DNA of 64,000 nt, from positions 5,162,501-5,226,500 of the forward strand of contig NZ_CP120717.1 of NCBI RefSeq assembly GCF_032883915.1, in the 5' to 3' direction. Within the stretch, counting starts at the first letter, position 1. Each line of letters opens with the position of its first letter. Of the stretch, positions 7,922 through 17,255 are shown piece after piece. Both the position numbers and the translations under genes were made by a program. The notes under the pieces are model-generated. The model did no database searches and was not told the DNA's origin. It saw only the letters and a program-made list of their open reading frames with translations. Source of the stretch: Endozoicomonas sp. 8E (GTDB lineage: Bacteria; Pseudomonadota; Gammaproteobacteria; Pseudomonadales; Endozoicomonadaceae).

Positions 7922-9214
7922 TCATCCCCCCAGCTTTTTCATAGCTTCTCTTACAATGATGTAGTTTTGATTAACACCCAGCTTGCTCATCAGCCAGTTG
8001 ACTGTAGTGCCCTGAATCAGTAGAGAGAACAGAATCACAGCCAGAGTCATGTCCATAATCAGTTTTTTCTCGGGAATACTGTCAGGAATCGACAGCATCA
8101 GCGCAACAGGCACTACACCTCTCAAACCACCCCAAAACATAATGGCTTTGATTTTGTTATCCACCGGACGCCCCACTGGCAGGCGGTTAGATATCGGCAG
8201 GAGCAGGTAGACGACGACCAAACGACCAATCAGAACAGCTGCAATGGCGATCAACAGATAAGGGTAATAGTACTGTAAGTGGTCCAGATTTCTGAATAAC
8301 AGGTTTTCTTTCATCCCCAGAAGCAGGAAAATCAGGCTGTTAGCAATAAAAGCCATGAACTCCCAAAAAGGCGTAATAAAGCTGCGCACCTGATCGGACA
8401 ATACTTTTCCTGACTTGGATCGAGTAACGATACCCGCAGCAATGGTTGACATAACACCGGATACTCCCAGAACGTGATCAGCAATAATAAAGCTGCTGTA
8501 CGCCAGAATAGTGGTATGAGCAATCTGCACAAAGGGCTCGTTTCTGCCCAGCCTCAATAGCCAGTCCATACAGATACCCATGACTGCACCAACCAGTATT
8601 CCGCCAAAGAAGATTTCAATAAATGACCAGACTCCGCCGAACAGAACACCAACGCCGAGACCGCCACCGGCCTGAATAACCGCCAGAACAATACCGAAAA
8701 TAACGATTGCTGTGGCATCATTAAACAGACTCTCTGCATCCATCAGCATGGACATTCGAGCCGGCGCTCCTACTTCCCTGAACAGGGCAATAACGGCCAC
8801 AGGGTCCGTTGCAGAAATCAACGCTCCGAACAGCATAGCTCCAGCGAGACTGAGAGGAGTCAGCACATTCATGATGACCCCAATCACCAGCATAGAAACG
8901 ATTACGCCAAATATGGCCAGATTCAACACCGAAGTCATCTCACGAAACAGATGCGGAGGCTTTATGTTGATAGCCGCATCAAATATCAACACCGGAAGCA
9001 GGATATACATGATCAGATCATGAGACAGATCGACCCTCAATAAGGGTTCCAATGCGTCAGTGTATCGCGCCAGAATCCCCAGAGCCATCCCGATTACTAC
9101 CAGACCAATGGTATAAGGAAACCGCAATTTTTTTAGTAATATGGCTGAGCTGGTCGCAAGTAGCAGCAGACCAGCCAGTATCAGGACCTGTGTAGCAAGG
9201 CCGGTTTCATGCAT
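7922..9214 (-). CDS. Sodium/proton antiporter, CPA1 (NhaP-like) family
   Basis: A 430-residue inner-membrane protein with about twelve hydrophobic segments. The family motifs are visible: SATDPVAV in one helix and ESLFNDATAIV with the Asn-Asp pair at the ion site, followed by a glycine-rich helix near residues 360-370 (FWGGLRGVVP). It exchanges cytoplasmic Na+ or K+ for protons, useful in sea water. It has no long C-terminal cytoplasmic domain, unlike YjcE-type members. About 150 bp separate it from gltX. Confidence 0.88.
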   Translation of the reverse strand: MHETGLATQVLILAGLLLLATSSAILLKKLRFPYTIGLVVIGMALGILARYTDALEPLLRVDLSHDLIMYILLPVLIFDAAINIKPPHLFREMTSVLNLAIFGVIVSMLVIGVIMNVLTPLSLAGAMLFGALISATDPVAVIALFREVGAPARMSMLMDAESLFNDATAIVIFGIVLAVIQAGGGLGVGVLFGGVWSFIEIFFGGILVGAVMGICMDWLLRLGRNEPFVQIAHTTILAYSSFIIADHVLGVSGVMSTIAAGIVTRSKSGKVLSDQVRSFITPFWEFMAFIANSLIFLLLGMKENLLFRNLDHLQYYYPYLLIAIAAVLIGRLVVVYLLLPISNRLPVGRPVDNKIKAIMFWGGLRGVVPVALMLSIPDSIPEKKLIMDMTLAVILFSLLIQGTTVNWLMSKLGVNQNYIIVREAMKKLGG

Positions 9215-9677
9215 GTCAAAACCTCTGGAAACGATTCAATGAGACATCAGGATTATGTCAATTTGGGTAGACCAGGAAGAACAATTGCGCCTGAGGTACC
9301 GACAGAAACATAGCAGCCCACAGAGGAATTGACAGCTCAACCAGGAGAATGGTGCAGAGCTTACATCAGCCCTTAACTCTATGGGTTATAAGAATTTTCA
9401 CTAAAAGCCATAAGCAAACCTTATCTCTTACTTTTGTTTTAACAAACATGCCAGTCAATCTTGAAATGCTTTGAACGGCCTTGATATTAAACCTGTGGTT
9501 CCCTCGTGCTCCGCGGGCGCATCCACTAGAACCACTTCTTAGATGGCGTATTGTTTGCCGCGAGGTTGTTGACGATCTCGACAAGAAGCCGTGTCACAGC
9601 AAACAATTGAGGCTGACACAAAGACACCTGACATAGCCAATAAAAACGAAGATAACGCCTTCTGCAAAGGAAAATCG
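9215..9677. other. Intergenic region with an inverted repeat, no gene seen
   Basis: No convincing gene. It holds a 9-bp inverted repeat (ATTGTTTGC at 9550-9558, its complement at 9599-9607) around a nearly palindromic centre at about 9565-9585. It could be a recombination or regulator site or a decayed mobile element. Confidence 0.4.
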
Positions 9678-9846
9678 GCTAGCAGCCTGTCGGACTTAAG
9701 CGTCCGTAGCGAGGATTGCAAGAAATTGAGGATAAAAATCTCTGTTTCTGAGGAGAATAGCGAGCTATTTGACGAAGAAACAGGGATTTTTAGACCAATT
9801 TATTGCAACCGCAGTAGGACAGTCTTAAGTCCGACAGGCTGCTAGC
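9678..9846. repeat. MITE-like palindromic element, copy 1 (no internal 47-bp unit)
   Basis: A 169-bp element bounded by perfect 23-bp inverted repeats (left 9678-9700, right 9824-9846, containing AGCAGCCTGTCGGACTTAAG). The inside shares blocks with copies 2 and 3, such as TAGACCAATTTAT and TATTTGACGAAGA, but in the opposite orientation. It carries no coding frame. It abuts the AT-rich gene that follows. Confidence 0.85.
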
Positions 9847-9962
9847 CACTCCAGCCAGGAGGAGGATATTGCCAGCAATTGTTATGCATACTGTCTAATG
9901 TGTTATGAACTTTAAACGTGATGATAACTCTAAATAGTACAAATAAAAAAAGGAGCTTCATC

Positions 9963-10802
9963 ATGAGTTCACCGATCAAAAACAGTTCAAATTGTGGATT
10001 GCTCTCAACAACAGATATAGCCACAAAAAAGGACACTTGTGATTCGCAAAAGGCTGGAGCAACATACTTCAGCAAGTCAGTGAAATGTGAAGAGCCATCA
10101 GTATCTATTAAAATTGATACTTCTATTAAAAGAGAGGTTAAGCTGACTGGTGCACTCCAGAACGGGGTGAAGAAGGTAGCAATATTAAAACATCTTCCAT
10201 TTAAAATAGATGACACTCTTTTTAATTGTATCGATGGAAATGAAAGAGATAATGATTTAGCCAATAAAATTGGTAACAACATGCCAGGAAAAACCCTATC
10301 TTTTAATATTAAAACACAAGATACTCATCGCGAGTACAAACCTTCCAATGAATGGCAAGAACAATTTATAAAATGTGTAAATCAAGGCTTGCAAGATATT
10401 TTTGATGACTTAGCACCAGAAACAGCTGTTCCTCTGGCAGGAAATAAAACTATTGGTGAATTTTATAAAAATAAAAAAATTCCAGCAACTTGCGCTCAAT
10501 TTGTGAGCTTTATAGAAATAAACTCAACCTCATTTTATGATAATCATCTAATTTATCTTACCCCTTTGAAAAGCGCAGAAATCAAGAATCCATTCACCCC
10601 TCTTGCAATTATAAAAAACAACAACATTGTTCATATGTTTTTTTATATTGGCAACAATGTTTGTATTGGCAAATTAGGTGGTGATAGTATTTTTTTTCAT
10701 ACTATTGAAGACATATTGAGTCATTATCAGGAGTTTTTTGAAACTCCTCTGAATTTAGCCATTGCACATATAAGACCTTCACAGCACTTGTATGGGACCT
10801 GA
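9963..10802 (+). CDS. AT-rich accessory protein, possible papain-like (NlpC/P60-type) fold
   Basis: A 279-residue protein of low GC, rich in Asn, Lys and Ile, unlike its neighbours, which suggests transfer. The ATG at 9963 has an AAGGAG site 8 bp upstream; an earlier in-frame start at 9918 has none. No signal peptide or membrane segment is seen. In the second half a cysteine in IPATCAQFVSF is followed by VHMFFYIGNNVCIGK and a His in IFFHTIEDI. That order resembles Cys-His enzymes of the NlpC/P60 superfamily (HVGIYIG-type strand). The resemblance is by eye only. An effector or toxin is possible. Confidence 0.6.
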   Translation: MSSPIKNSSNCGLLSTTDIATKKDTCDSQKAGATYFSKSVKCEEPSVSIKIDTSIKREVKLTGALQNGVKKVAILKHLPFKIDDTLFNCIDGNERDNDLANKIGNNMPGKTLSFNIKTQDTHREYKPSNEWQEQFIKCVNQGLQDIFDDLAPETAVPLAGNKTIGEFYKNKKIPATCAQFVSFIEINSTSFYDNHLIYLTPLKSAEIKNPFTPLAIIKNNNIVHMFFYIGNNVCIGKLGGDSIFFHTIEDILSHYQEFFETPLNLAIAHIRPSQHLYGT

Positions 10803-10918
10803 CGACTCTGCAAAAAAGAAGATAAAGCCGCAAAGATGAAGACAATCAGACATCTTAAGATTCAGTATTGTGCCCAACCAGTTTAGAATACAGGCGTTAC
10901 CCTAATCAGAACCTCAAC

Positions 10919-11815
10919 ATGCACATCACACTGAAACAGCTCAAGACATTCCGGGCTGTCGCAAGTCTCGGACAGGTTCGCCTTGCTGCCCAACAGCTTA
11001 ACCTTTCTCAACCCGCTACCAGCATGGCCCTTGCCGAGCTTGAGAATCAGCTGGGCTGCCAGCTTTTTGACCGCACTGGCAACAAACTCCTGATCAATCA
11101 CCAGGGCGAGCTGCTGATGCCTCTGGCCTCCGAGTTACTGGATCGGACGTCTGAAATAGAAACTCTGTTCAGAGATCTGCAAAACACCGAATCGGGTCAT
11201 CTTCGAATCGGTGCAAGTACCACAATTGGCAACTATTTGTTACCCGATATTCTGGTCAGGTTCAGTGCCGACTTTCCCAAGATCAGCTTAAACATGGATA
11301 TCCGTAATACCGAGACCATCATCAACCGGGTAAACAGTTTTGACCTGGATATTGGCTGTGTAGAGGGCCCCTGCCAACATGAAGATATTGACGTCATCCC
11401 CTGGAAAGAAGATGAACTGCTGGTCATCTGCAGCCCTGACAACCCTATAGCTAAACGGGGGGAAATTTCACTGGAGGAACTCAATCAGCAGCAGTGGATT
11501 CTCAGGGAACCAGGCTCCGGCACCCGAAATATTTTTGATCAGCAACTGAGCCAAAAGCTGACCGACCTGCGTATCAAGATGGAACTAAACCAGTCAGAAG
11601 CCATCAAAAAGCTGGTGCAGTGTGGTCAGGGCATCAGCTGCCTGTCCCGGCTTTGCGTCAGCCATGAACTGGATCTGGGCGAACTGGTTGCTGTCAAAAT
11701 CTCCGGAATCACCATGAAAAGAACCCTCTCTCTGTTGCTTCACAGAAAAAAGTATCAGAGCCAGATCATTCAACTGATACTGAAAGCTCTTCGCTGGCAG
11801 AAACCGGAATATTGA
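10919..11815 (+). CDS. LysR-family transcriptional regulator, YeiE-like
   Basis: A 298-residue LysR regulator: winged helix at residues 1-60 (LKQLKTFRAVASLGQVRLAAQQLNL begins it) and an effector-binding domain after residue 90. The run IGASTTIGNYLLPDIL, then VDIG-type IGCVEGPC, WILREPGSGTR and QGISCLSR match the YeiE branch linked to sulfite and iron responses in enterics. ATG 10919 is preferred to the upstream in-frame start at 10868 because it gives the normal LysR N-terminus. The target genes are not evident here. Confidence 0.85.
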   Translation: MHITLKQLKTFRAVASLGQVRLAAQQLNLSQPATSMALAELENQLGCQLFDRTGNKLLINHQGELLMPLASELLDRTSEIETLFRDLQNTESGHLRIGASTTIGNYLLPDILVRFSADFPKISLNMDIRNTETIINRVNSFDLDIGCVEGPCQHEDIDVIPWKEDELLVICSPDNPIAKRGEISLEELNQQQWILREPGSGTRNIFDQQLSQKLTDLRIKMELNQSEAIKKLVQCGQGISCLSRLCVSHELDLGELVAVKISGITMKRTLSLLLHRKKYQSQIIQLILKALRWQKPEY

Positions 11816-11860
11816 CTATTTTGAGTGAGCTACTGATGAACAGGATACAAGGATACTACT

Positions 11861-12784
11861 TTGCAGCTCATGCCAAAGCATTCACACTCACGACAGCTTT
11901 TTGCCAGCAAGACTATCTGGAATATTGTTTTACTGATTCTGGCATTCTGGATGGTGAAAGGTAATGCCTCCGAGTCTGAAGAGACCGAGCCTACATCGAA
12001 AATAAGCAATGCAGCGCTGGAAAAGCTGGATGTCAATGAACTGAAAATGACTGTGCTTACAGACATCTCCAGCACAATAATCGGTGACGGAGAGCTCACC
12101 AGCAGTATCAAGACCAACATCGCAAGCCTGGTCATCAGCCCCCTGATGCACTCACCTGAAGTTCAGGTTGCCGACAGTGATGAGTTCGCACGCCCAATAG
12201 CTGTCAGTTTTCAGAAAACCTTTGAGCAGAGCTTAATGAATATGCTTGATGAAGCCCTCCTCAATCATGCAATAGCGATTATCCACACCCGTAAACCGAC
12301 CACCCCTCTATGCAATCCTGTAGGCAAAGCACTGAGACAAACCATGTCAGCCTCCATGCAGCACGACCCGCACCGAGTTAAAACCATTCAGGACAGGACT
12401 TTCACCCTGCGCAGAATGGCGCAGAAAGGTTCTCCTGTGGAACTTTATGTAGCGTACATTAAAGGCGGTCTGGATAAACGCTCGCCCGAAGAACAGCAGA
12501 TTTATAAAAAAGAGGTCAACAACACTGCCAATTCCAGCCTCCATGATAAAGAGATGACCTGCACTGAAATGCCCGACGAAATAGTAGGTGCCTCCTATTT
12601 ACTGACAACTAAACGAGGAAACACGCTCTTCTTTGGCACGAGTGGCACTCAGGCAGCCGATGCTGCTGGCAGTACTGTCTGGAGATTTTGGTTCGGAAGC
12701 TTGAAAGATGCTTCCGTCGAAAAGCGTTACAAAGAGGTATTCAAGTACCTCAAAGAAGGTGGTCTGGATATTCCTGTTAAGTAA
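11861..12784 (+). CDS. Exported or membrane-anchored protein of unknown function
   Basis: About 307 residues with an N-terminal hydrophobic stretch (residues 19-34) that looks like a signal peptide or anchor, followed by an acidic, mostly soluble region. I do not recognise the family. The TTG at 11861 has an AAGGA site 7 bp upstream; the ATG at 11870 is the alternative. Three cysteines lie in the mature part. It sits alone between the YeiE-like regulator and ridA. Confidence 0.6.
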   Translation: MQLMPKHSHSRQLFASKTIWNIVLLILAFWMVKGNASESEETEPTSKISNAALEKLDVNELKMTVLTDISSTIIGDGELTSSIKTNIASLVISPLMHSPEVQVADSDEFARPIAVSFQKTFEQSLMNMLDEALLNHAIAIIHTRKPTTPLCNPVGKALRQTMSASMQHDPHRVKTIQDRTFTLRRMAQKGSPVELYVAYIKGGLDKRSPEEQQIYKKEVNNTANSSLHDKEMTCTEMPDEIVGASYLLTTKRGNTLFFGTSGTQAADAAGSTVWRFWFGSLKDASVEKRYKEVFKYLKEGGLDIPVK

Positions 12785-12894
12785 TTGTACCGAAATAGGC
12801 CAGTTGCCCCCCCTCACTCCGATGACAAAGCCCTCACAGGTGATTAGAATCCACAGACTGAAATTAGCAAACCTCCCCAGGTAACTTAAGTATT

Positions 12895-13272
12895 ATGCAT
12901 AAAGTCATTGAGACCCCGGATGCACCACCAGCCATTGGCCCATACTCCCAGGGGATTCAATTTGGCAACCTGATTTTCACCTCCGGCCAGCTGCCCATTG
13001 AGCCTGAGACCGGAGAAATGTCTGAAGACACCAAAGAACAGGCTCATCAGTGTCTGAAAAATCTTAAGTCTGTTCTGGAAGCCGCAGGCAGCAGCTTGCA
13101 TAAAGTCAAGAAAGCGACTGTGTTCGTAAAAGATATGAACGACTTCACTGACATCAATGAAGTTTACAAGCAGTACTTCACTTTCCCTTTCCCTGCTCGC
13201 AGTCTGGTAGAAGTGGCTCGCCTGCCCAAAGATGTGAAGGTAGAAATTGAAGTCATTGCCACCACTGAGTAG
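12895..13272 (+). CDS. ridA: Reactive enamine/imine deaminase RidA
   Basis: A 125-residue member of the RidA/YjgF/UK114 family, which hydrolyses 2-aminoacrylate and related imines released by PLP enzymes. Visible hallmarks are AIGPYSQG near the start, FTSGQLPIEPETGEM, and the catalytic arginine in PARSLVEVARLP. Length is typical. In this window it stands alone, convergent with the next gene. Confidence 0.96.
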   Translation: MHKVIETPDAPPAIGPYSQGIQFGNLIFTSGQLPIEPETGEMSEDTKEQAHQCLKNLKSVLEAAGSSLHKVKKATVFVKDMNDFTDINEVYKQYFTFPFPARSLVEVARLPKDVKVEIEVIATTE

Positions 13273-13312
13273 TCAGTTTCGTCAGTAAGGGGGCCTGAAC
13301 GCCCCCAGTGCT

Positions 13313-13873
13313 TCACCACATCAAATCGTCCGGAATTTCATAATCCGCGTACCACTCCTGCTCTTCTTTGGTCAGCTCGCTCTGACTTTCAGACTGGACA
13401 ACCACAGCAGCAGGCTCACGCTCTTCAATTTTTCTGGCCACTGTTGCGGGAATCACCCTATACTCTTCCTCGTCTGCCTGACTCAGAATACCGATCGCAT
13501 AAAGCCCCCGACTCAGTCTGTTTTGCATATCTTCAGAGACGTAGATCTTTTTAACCTTGCCATCCACAACAAAGTTGTAACCCACATCACCTTCTTCGCG
13601 GGGAATAGTGTTCATCTCAATGAGCTGACAAACCTGTGCAGCAAGCGCCTTTATCTGACGCTCTTCTTCCAGTTTGCGATTGAGTTCACGATCACGTTCA
13701 ATCTGCTCGGCTTTCTGCTTTTCCAGTTCAATACGGCGCTTTTCCTGATCGGTCAGCTCACCACTCTTGGCAGCCTGTTTCTTCTTTTTCTTATTACTGG
13801 TTTTGGCTTTCAATGCCTGTTGTTTGGTAGCCAGACCAGCGCCCATCAGCTGGTCTCTTAATGATTTACTCAT
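13313..13873 (-). CDS. DUF2058 family protein (YaiL-like)
   Basis: A 186-residue cytoplasmic protein beginning MSKSLRDQLMGAGLATKQQ, the hallmark of DUF2058 proteins such as E. coli YaiL. Residues 20-90 are a highly charged Lys/Glu-rich helical stretch, likely coiled and nucleic-acid binding. The C-terminal half holds VDGKVKKIYVSEDMQNRLSRG. Its biochemical role is not established. Confidence 0.88.
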   Translation of the reverse strand: MSKSLRDQLMGAGLATKQQALKAKTSNKKKKKQAAKSGELTDQEKRRIELEKQKAEQIERDRELNRKLEEERQIKALAAQVCQLIEMNTIPREEGDVGYNFVVDGKVKKIYVSEDMQNRLSRGLYAIGILSQADEEEYRVIPATVARKIEEREPAAVVVQSESQSELTKEEQEWYADYEIPDDLMW

Positions 13874-14066
13874 GGATTGCTCAAAATAGATGGATCGAAG
13901 ATAGAAGAAATCTCAAGGGTGATATCTTAGCAGCCGAGTGATTTCGGAACCAGCCAAACTACGGTAGATAAGACACATGTCTTCAACAGAGGACTTGCAG
14001 TTGAGCATTCAGGTGTTTGAAAATAGGCCACTAAACTCTGGAAAGCAGTCACGGGTGACGCTAACA

Positions 14067-14582
14067 ATGAAAACCAACATCACACTGATCGGTATGCCAG
14101 GCGCAGGAAAAAGCACTATCGGCATTATTCTGGCCAAAGACCTGGCCTTTGGCTTTCTGGATACCGATGTACTGATCCAGATCAGCCAACAGAAAACCCT
14201 GCAGGATATTGTTGACGGATCAGGCTATATGTCTCTTCGAAACATTGAAGAAGCAGAGCTGCTCAAAGTTAATCTCAAGCGACACATCATTGCCACCGGG
14301 GGCTCAGCCGTTTACAGCGAAGCCGCCATGAAACATCTTGCTAAAGAATCGGTCATCGTCTTTCTGGATCTGGACCTTGAGCAGATTCGTCAGCGCATTC
14401 ATAACTTTGATACACGGGGTATCGCTCGCGCTAAAGATCAAACCATTGAGGATCTGTTTGAAGAACGGGTGATACTGTACAAGAAATACGCTGATGCGAC
14501 TATCGATTGTCGAACCCTGTGTCAGGATTCGCTGGCGCTGGAAATCATTGAGCAGGTTAAACCGCTTCTTCAAACTGACTGA
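14067..14582 (+). CDS. Shikimate-kinase-like P-loop kinase with altered lid
   Basis: A 171-residue NMP-kinase-fold protein. The Walker A motif is GMPGAGKST, followed by the substrate-side DTD and ATGGSAV (glycine pair). AroK proteins usually read TRPLL at the lid; this one reads TRGIA, as in a set of AroK-like paralogues, so shikimate may not be the substrate. The frame runs from 13977, but ATG 14067 gives the usual N-terminus. No aro gene is adjacent; true aroK is normally beside aroB. Function remains open. Confidence 0.75.
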   Translation: MKTNITLIGMPGAGKSTIGIILAKDLAFGFLDTDVLIQISQQKTLQDIVDGSGYMSLRNIEEAELLKVNLKRHIIATGGSAVYSEAAMKHLAKESVIVFLDLDLEQIRQRIHNFDTRGIARAKDQTIEDLFEERVILYKKYADATIDCRTLCQDSLALEIIEQVKPLLQTD

Positions 14583-14618
14583 GTCATCGCGATTATCCAA
14601 GGGAAAACGGCAGGTAAC

Positions 14619-14656
14619 AAAAAGCCCATGACAGGTATTCTGACATGGGCTTTTTT
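14619..14656. terminator. Bidirectional terminator between the kinase-like gene and petC
   Basis: AAGCCCATG and CATGGGCTT arms around a 13-base loop, with A-run before and T-run after. It serves the two convergent genes on either side. Confidence 0.9.
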
Positions 14657-14674
14657 ACGCTAACAGACTGTCAA

Positions 14675-15430
14675 TCAGTGAATGTCTTTCCAGTATTCAC
14701 GCTTGAGCAGCAGAGCAACGATGAACAGCAGGACCAGGAACAGCAGGACGTAGATACCCAGCTGTTGACGTTTTTGCTTCACAGGCTCAGCAGAGTATGA
14801 CAGGAAGTTGGTCAAGTCATACATCGCCTGATCGTATTCAGCCGGAGTCATGGAGCCTTTGCGCTCAGGATCCACAACCAGACCACAAACCTTCTTACCA
14901 GTCAGAGGGTCTCGTTCGGTGGGGCTTGCGCCCTGACAGCTGTCAATCTGAACACCTTGAAGCTCCATCAGCACGTGAGGCATACCCACGTCAGGGAATA
15001 CCTTGTTATTCACGCCCCACGGACGCTTTGGATCTTCATAGAAAGTACGCAGGTAGGTGTAGACCCAGTCTTCACCTCGTACCCGGGTCACCATGGTCAG
15101 ATCCGGTGGCGCAGCACCAAACCATACCTTGGCTTCATCCTTGCGCATACCGTTCATCATAAGATCACCGATCTTGGCAGACTTTGGTACCAGATTTTCC
15201 ATCATCAGATCGTGTGGAATACCGATATCGTCGGCTACACGCTCATAGCGCTGGAACTGAGTCGCATGACAGCCCGCACAAAAGTTCTGATAGTACATGG
15301 CACCACGCTGCAGCGATGCCTTATCAGAGTGATCAGTTTCGATCGGATCCAGAGGATAACCCGAACCACCCGCCGCAAATCCAAGCACTGGGACCAGCGA
15401 AAACAACAGGGTAATTATTGTTTTTTTCAT
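14675..15430 (-). CDS. petC: Ubiquinol-cytochrome c reductase, cytochrome c1
   Basis: A 251-residue cytochrome c1 of the bc1 complex, passing electrons from the Rieske protein to cytochrome c in the periplasm. It has a signal peptide (about residues 1-20), the haem motif CAGCH near residue 50, a PDLT motif and a C-terminal membrane anchor (about residues 225-243). The ATG at 15430 shares its A with the petB stop codon, so translation is coupled. The frame extends upstream inside petB and is not the start. A likely disulfide lies at IDSCQGA and KKVCGLV. Confidence 0.96.
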   Translation of the reverse strand: MKKTIITLLFSLVPVLGFAAGGSGYPLDPIETDHSDKASLQRGAMYYQNFCAGCHATQFQRYERVADDIGIPHDLMMENLVPKSAKIGDLMMNGMRKDEAKVWFGAAPPDLTMVTRVRGEDWVYTYLRTFYEDPKRPWGVNNKVFPDVGMPHVLMELQGVQIDSCQGASPTERDPLTGKKVCGLVVDPERKGSMTPAEYDQAMYDLTNFLSYSAEPVKQKRQQLGIYVLLFLVLLFIVALLLKREYWKDIH

Positions 15431-16662
15431 TATCCGGTCACCCTCTCCGGTACAGGTTTGGTTTTTTCCCATCGTGTATAAAACGGCATTAACAGGAAGA
15501 ATGCGAAGTAATACAGGGTGCAAAGCTGTGCAATCAGTGTGTAGGTTACTGTCGCCGGCTGAGTCCCCAGCCAGGTCAGCACCGCAAAGACAATAGCAAA
15601 CAGGAAGATGCCAACCTTGCTGATAATACCCTTGTAGCGCCAGGATCTGACCCGGCTGCGATCCAGCCATGGCAGGACAAACAAAATAGCAATCGCTGCC
15701 CCCATCATGATGACACCACCGAGCTTGGAGTCGATCGGACCTATATCAAAGGTGATCGCACGCAGGATGGAGTAGAAGGCTCCAAAGTACCATACCGGTG
15801 CAATATGCGCTGGAGTCTTCAGTGCATCGGCCTGTTCAAAGTTGGCGTACTCCAGGAAGAAGCCCCCCATTTCAGGGAAGAAGAACATGACACTACAGAA
15901 CACAAACAGGAAGACTGCAACCCCTACCAGATCTTTCACGGTGTAGTATGGGTGAAATGGAATACCATCCAGAGGTACGCCGTCCTTGTCTTTCAGCTTC
16001 TTGATATCAACACCGTCAGGGTTGTTGGAACCCACTTCGTGCAGGGCAATGATGTGCAGAACTACCAGACCCAGAATAACGATAGGCAGAGCCACAACGT
16101 GCAAGGCAAAGAAACGGTTCAGGGTAATGCCAGAGATCAGGAAGTCACCGCGGATCCACTGCTGCAGGTCTGGACCAATAACAGGGATAGCACCGAACAG
16201 GGAAATGATAACCTGGGCACCCCAGTATGACATCTGACCCCATGGCAGCAGGTAGCCCATGAAGGCTTCAGCCATCAGCGCCAGATAAATCGCCATACCA
16301 AAGATCCACACCAACTCCCTTGGAGCGCGGTAAGAGCCGTAGATCAGACCACGGAACATGTGGAGGTAGACAACGATAAAGAAGAAAGATGCGCCGGTAG
16401 AGTGCATATAGCGAATCAGCCAGCCGTATTCCACATCACGCATGATGTACTCAACGGAAGCAAAAGCCTGCTCTGCACTGGGCACGTAACTCATGGTCAG
16501 CCAGATACCGGTCAGCAACTGGTTAACCAGAACCAGCAGCGCCAGAGAGCCGAAGAAATACCAGAAGTTAAAGTTCTTTGGTGCGTAGTATTTACTGAGA
16601 TGATCTTCCCAGACCTGGGTGACAGGTAGCCTGGCATTAAGCCAATCCATGAAGTTGCCCAT
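15430..16662 (-). CDS. petB: Ubiquinol-cytochrome c reductase, cytochrome b
   Basis: A 410-residue membrane subunit holding the two b haems and the Qo and Qi sites. Paired haem histidines are seen in helix B (RYMHSTGASFFFIVVYLHMF) and in helix D. The Qo motif reads PVWY where many species have PEWY. Eight or more membrane helices fit the family, with an extra C-terminal segment as in proteobacterial forms. It overlaps petA and petC by one base each, so all three form one operon. Confidence 0.97.
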   Translation of the reverse strand: MGNFMDWLNARLPVTQVWEDHLSKYYAPKNFNFWYFFGSLALLVLVNQLLTGIWLTMSYVPSAEQAFASVEYIMRDVEYGWLIRYMHSTGASFFFIVVYLHMFRGLIYGSYRAPRELVWIFGMAIYLALMAEAFMGYLLPWGQMSYWGAQVIISLFGAIPVIGPDLQQWIRGDFLISGITLNRFFALHVVALPIVILGLVVLHIIALHEVGSNNPDGVDIKKLKDKDGVPLDGIPFHPYYTVKDLVGVAVFLFVFCSVMFFFPEMGGFFLEYANFEQADALKTPAHIAPVWYFGAFYSILRAITFDIGPIDSKLGGVIMMGAAIAILFVLPWLDRSRVRSWRYKGIISKVGIFLFAIVFAVLTWLGTQPATVTYTLIAQLCTLYYFAFFLLMPFYTRWEKTKPVPERVTG

Positions 16663-17255
16663 TACGCATTCTCCTCATCTTGGCCGACAATGATGACTGT
16701 GTCGCTCTCAAAGGTATAAGGAGGCACTTCCAGATTGGTGGGCGCAGGCACTCCCTTGAATACACGACCAGCCAGATCGAATTTGGAACCATGACATGGG
16801 CAGTGGTAACCACCTTTCCATTCAGGGTCAAATTCCATTGGTTTGACTTCAGGCATGTATTTGGGTGAACACCCGAGGTGGGTGCAAAGACCAACCAGAA
16901 TCAGGTACTCATCCTTCACGGAACGGTACTCATTTGCTGCGTACGCTGGCTGTTCTGATTTCTCGGACTTGGGGTCTCTCAACTTGTCATCCAGAGACCG
17001 GATATTATCTAGCATGGCCTGGGTTCGTCTCACCACAAACACAGGTTTACCGCGCCATTCAACTACAATCTGCTGTCCCGGCTCCAACTTGCTGAGGTTC
17101 ACCTTCACAGGAGCACCAGCAGCCTTTGCTTTGGCACTGGGATTCCATGACTTGATAAAAGGTGTAGCGACCCCAACGGCCCCGGCGGCCCCCACCACCG
17201 AAGTCGCAGCCACGAGAAAGCGGCGCCGGCTGTTATTTACGCCGTTGTCACTCAT
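16662..17255 (-). CDS. petA: Ubiquinol-cytochrome c reductase, Rieske iron-sulfur subunit
   Basis: A 197-residue Rieske protein. The 2Fe-2S cluster motifs CTHLGC and CPCHGS lie at about residues 122 and 143. The N-terminus has a twin-arginine signal-anchor (SRRRFLV followed by a hydrophobic run), so it is folded before Tat export and stays anchored. First gene of petABC; its stop overlaps the petB start. Confidence 0.97.
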   Translation of the reverse strand: MSDNGVNNSRRRFLVAATSVVGAAGAVGVATPFIKSWNPSAKAKAAGAPVKVNLSKLEPGQQIVVEWRGKPVFVVRRTQAMLDNIRSLDDKLRDPKSEKSEQPAYAANEYRSVKDEYLILVGLCTHLGCSPKYMPEVKPMEFDPEWKGGYHCPCHGSKFDLAGRVFKGVPAPTNLEVPPYTFESDTVIIVGQDEENA

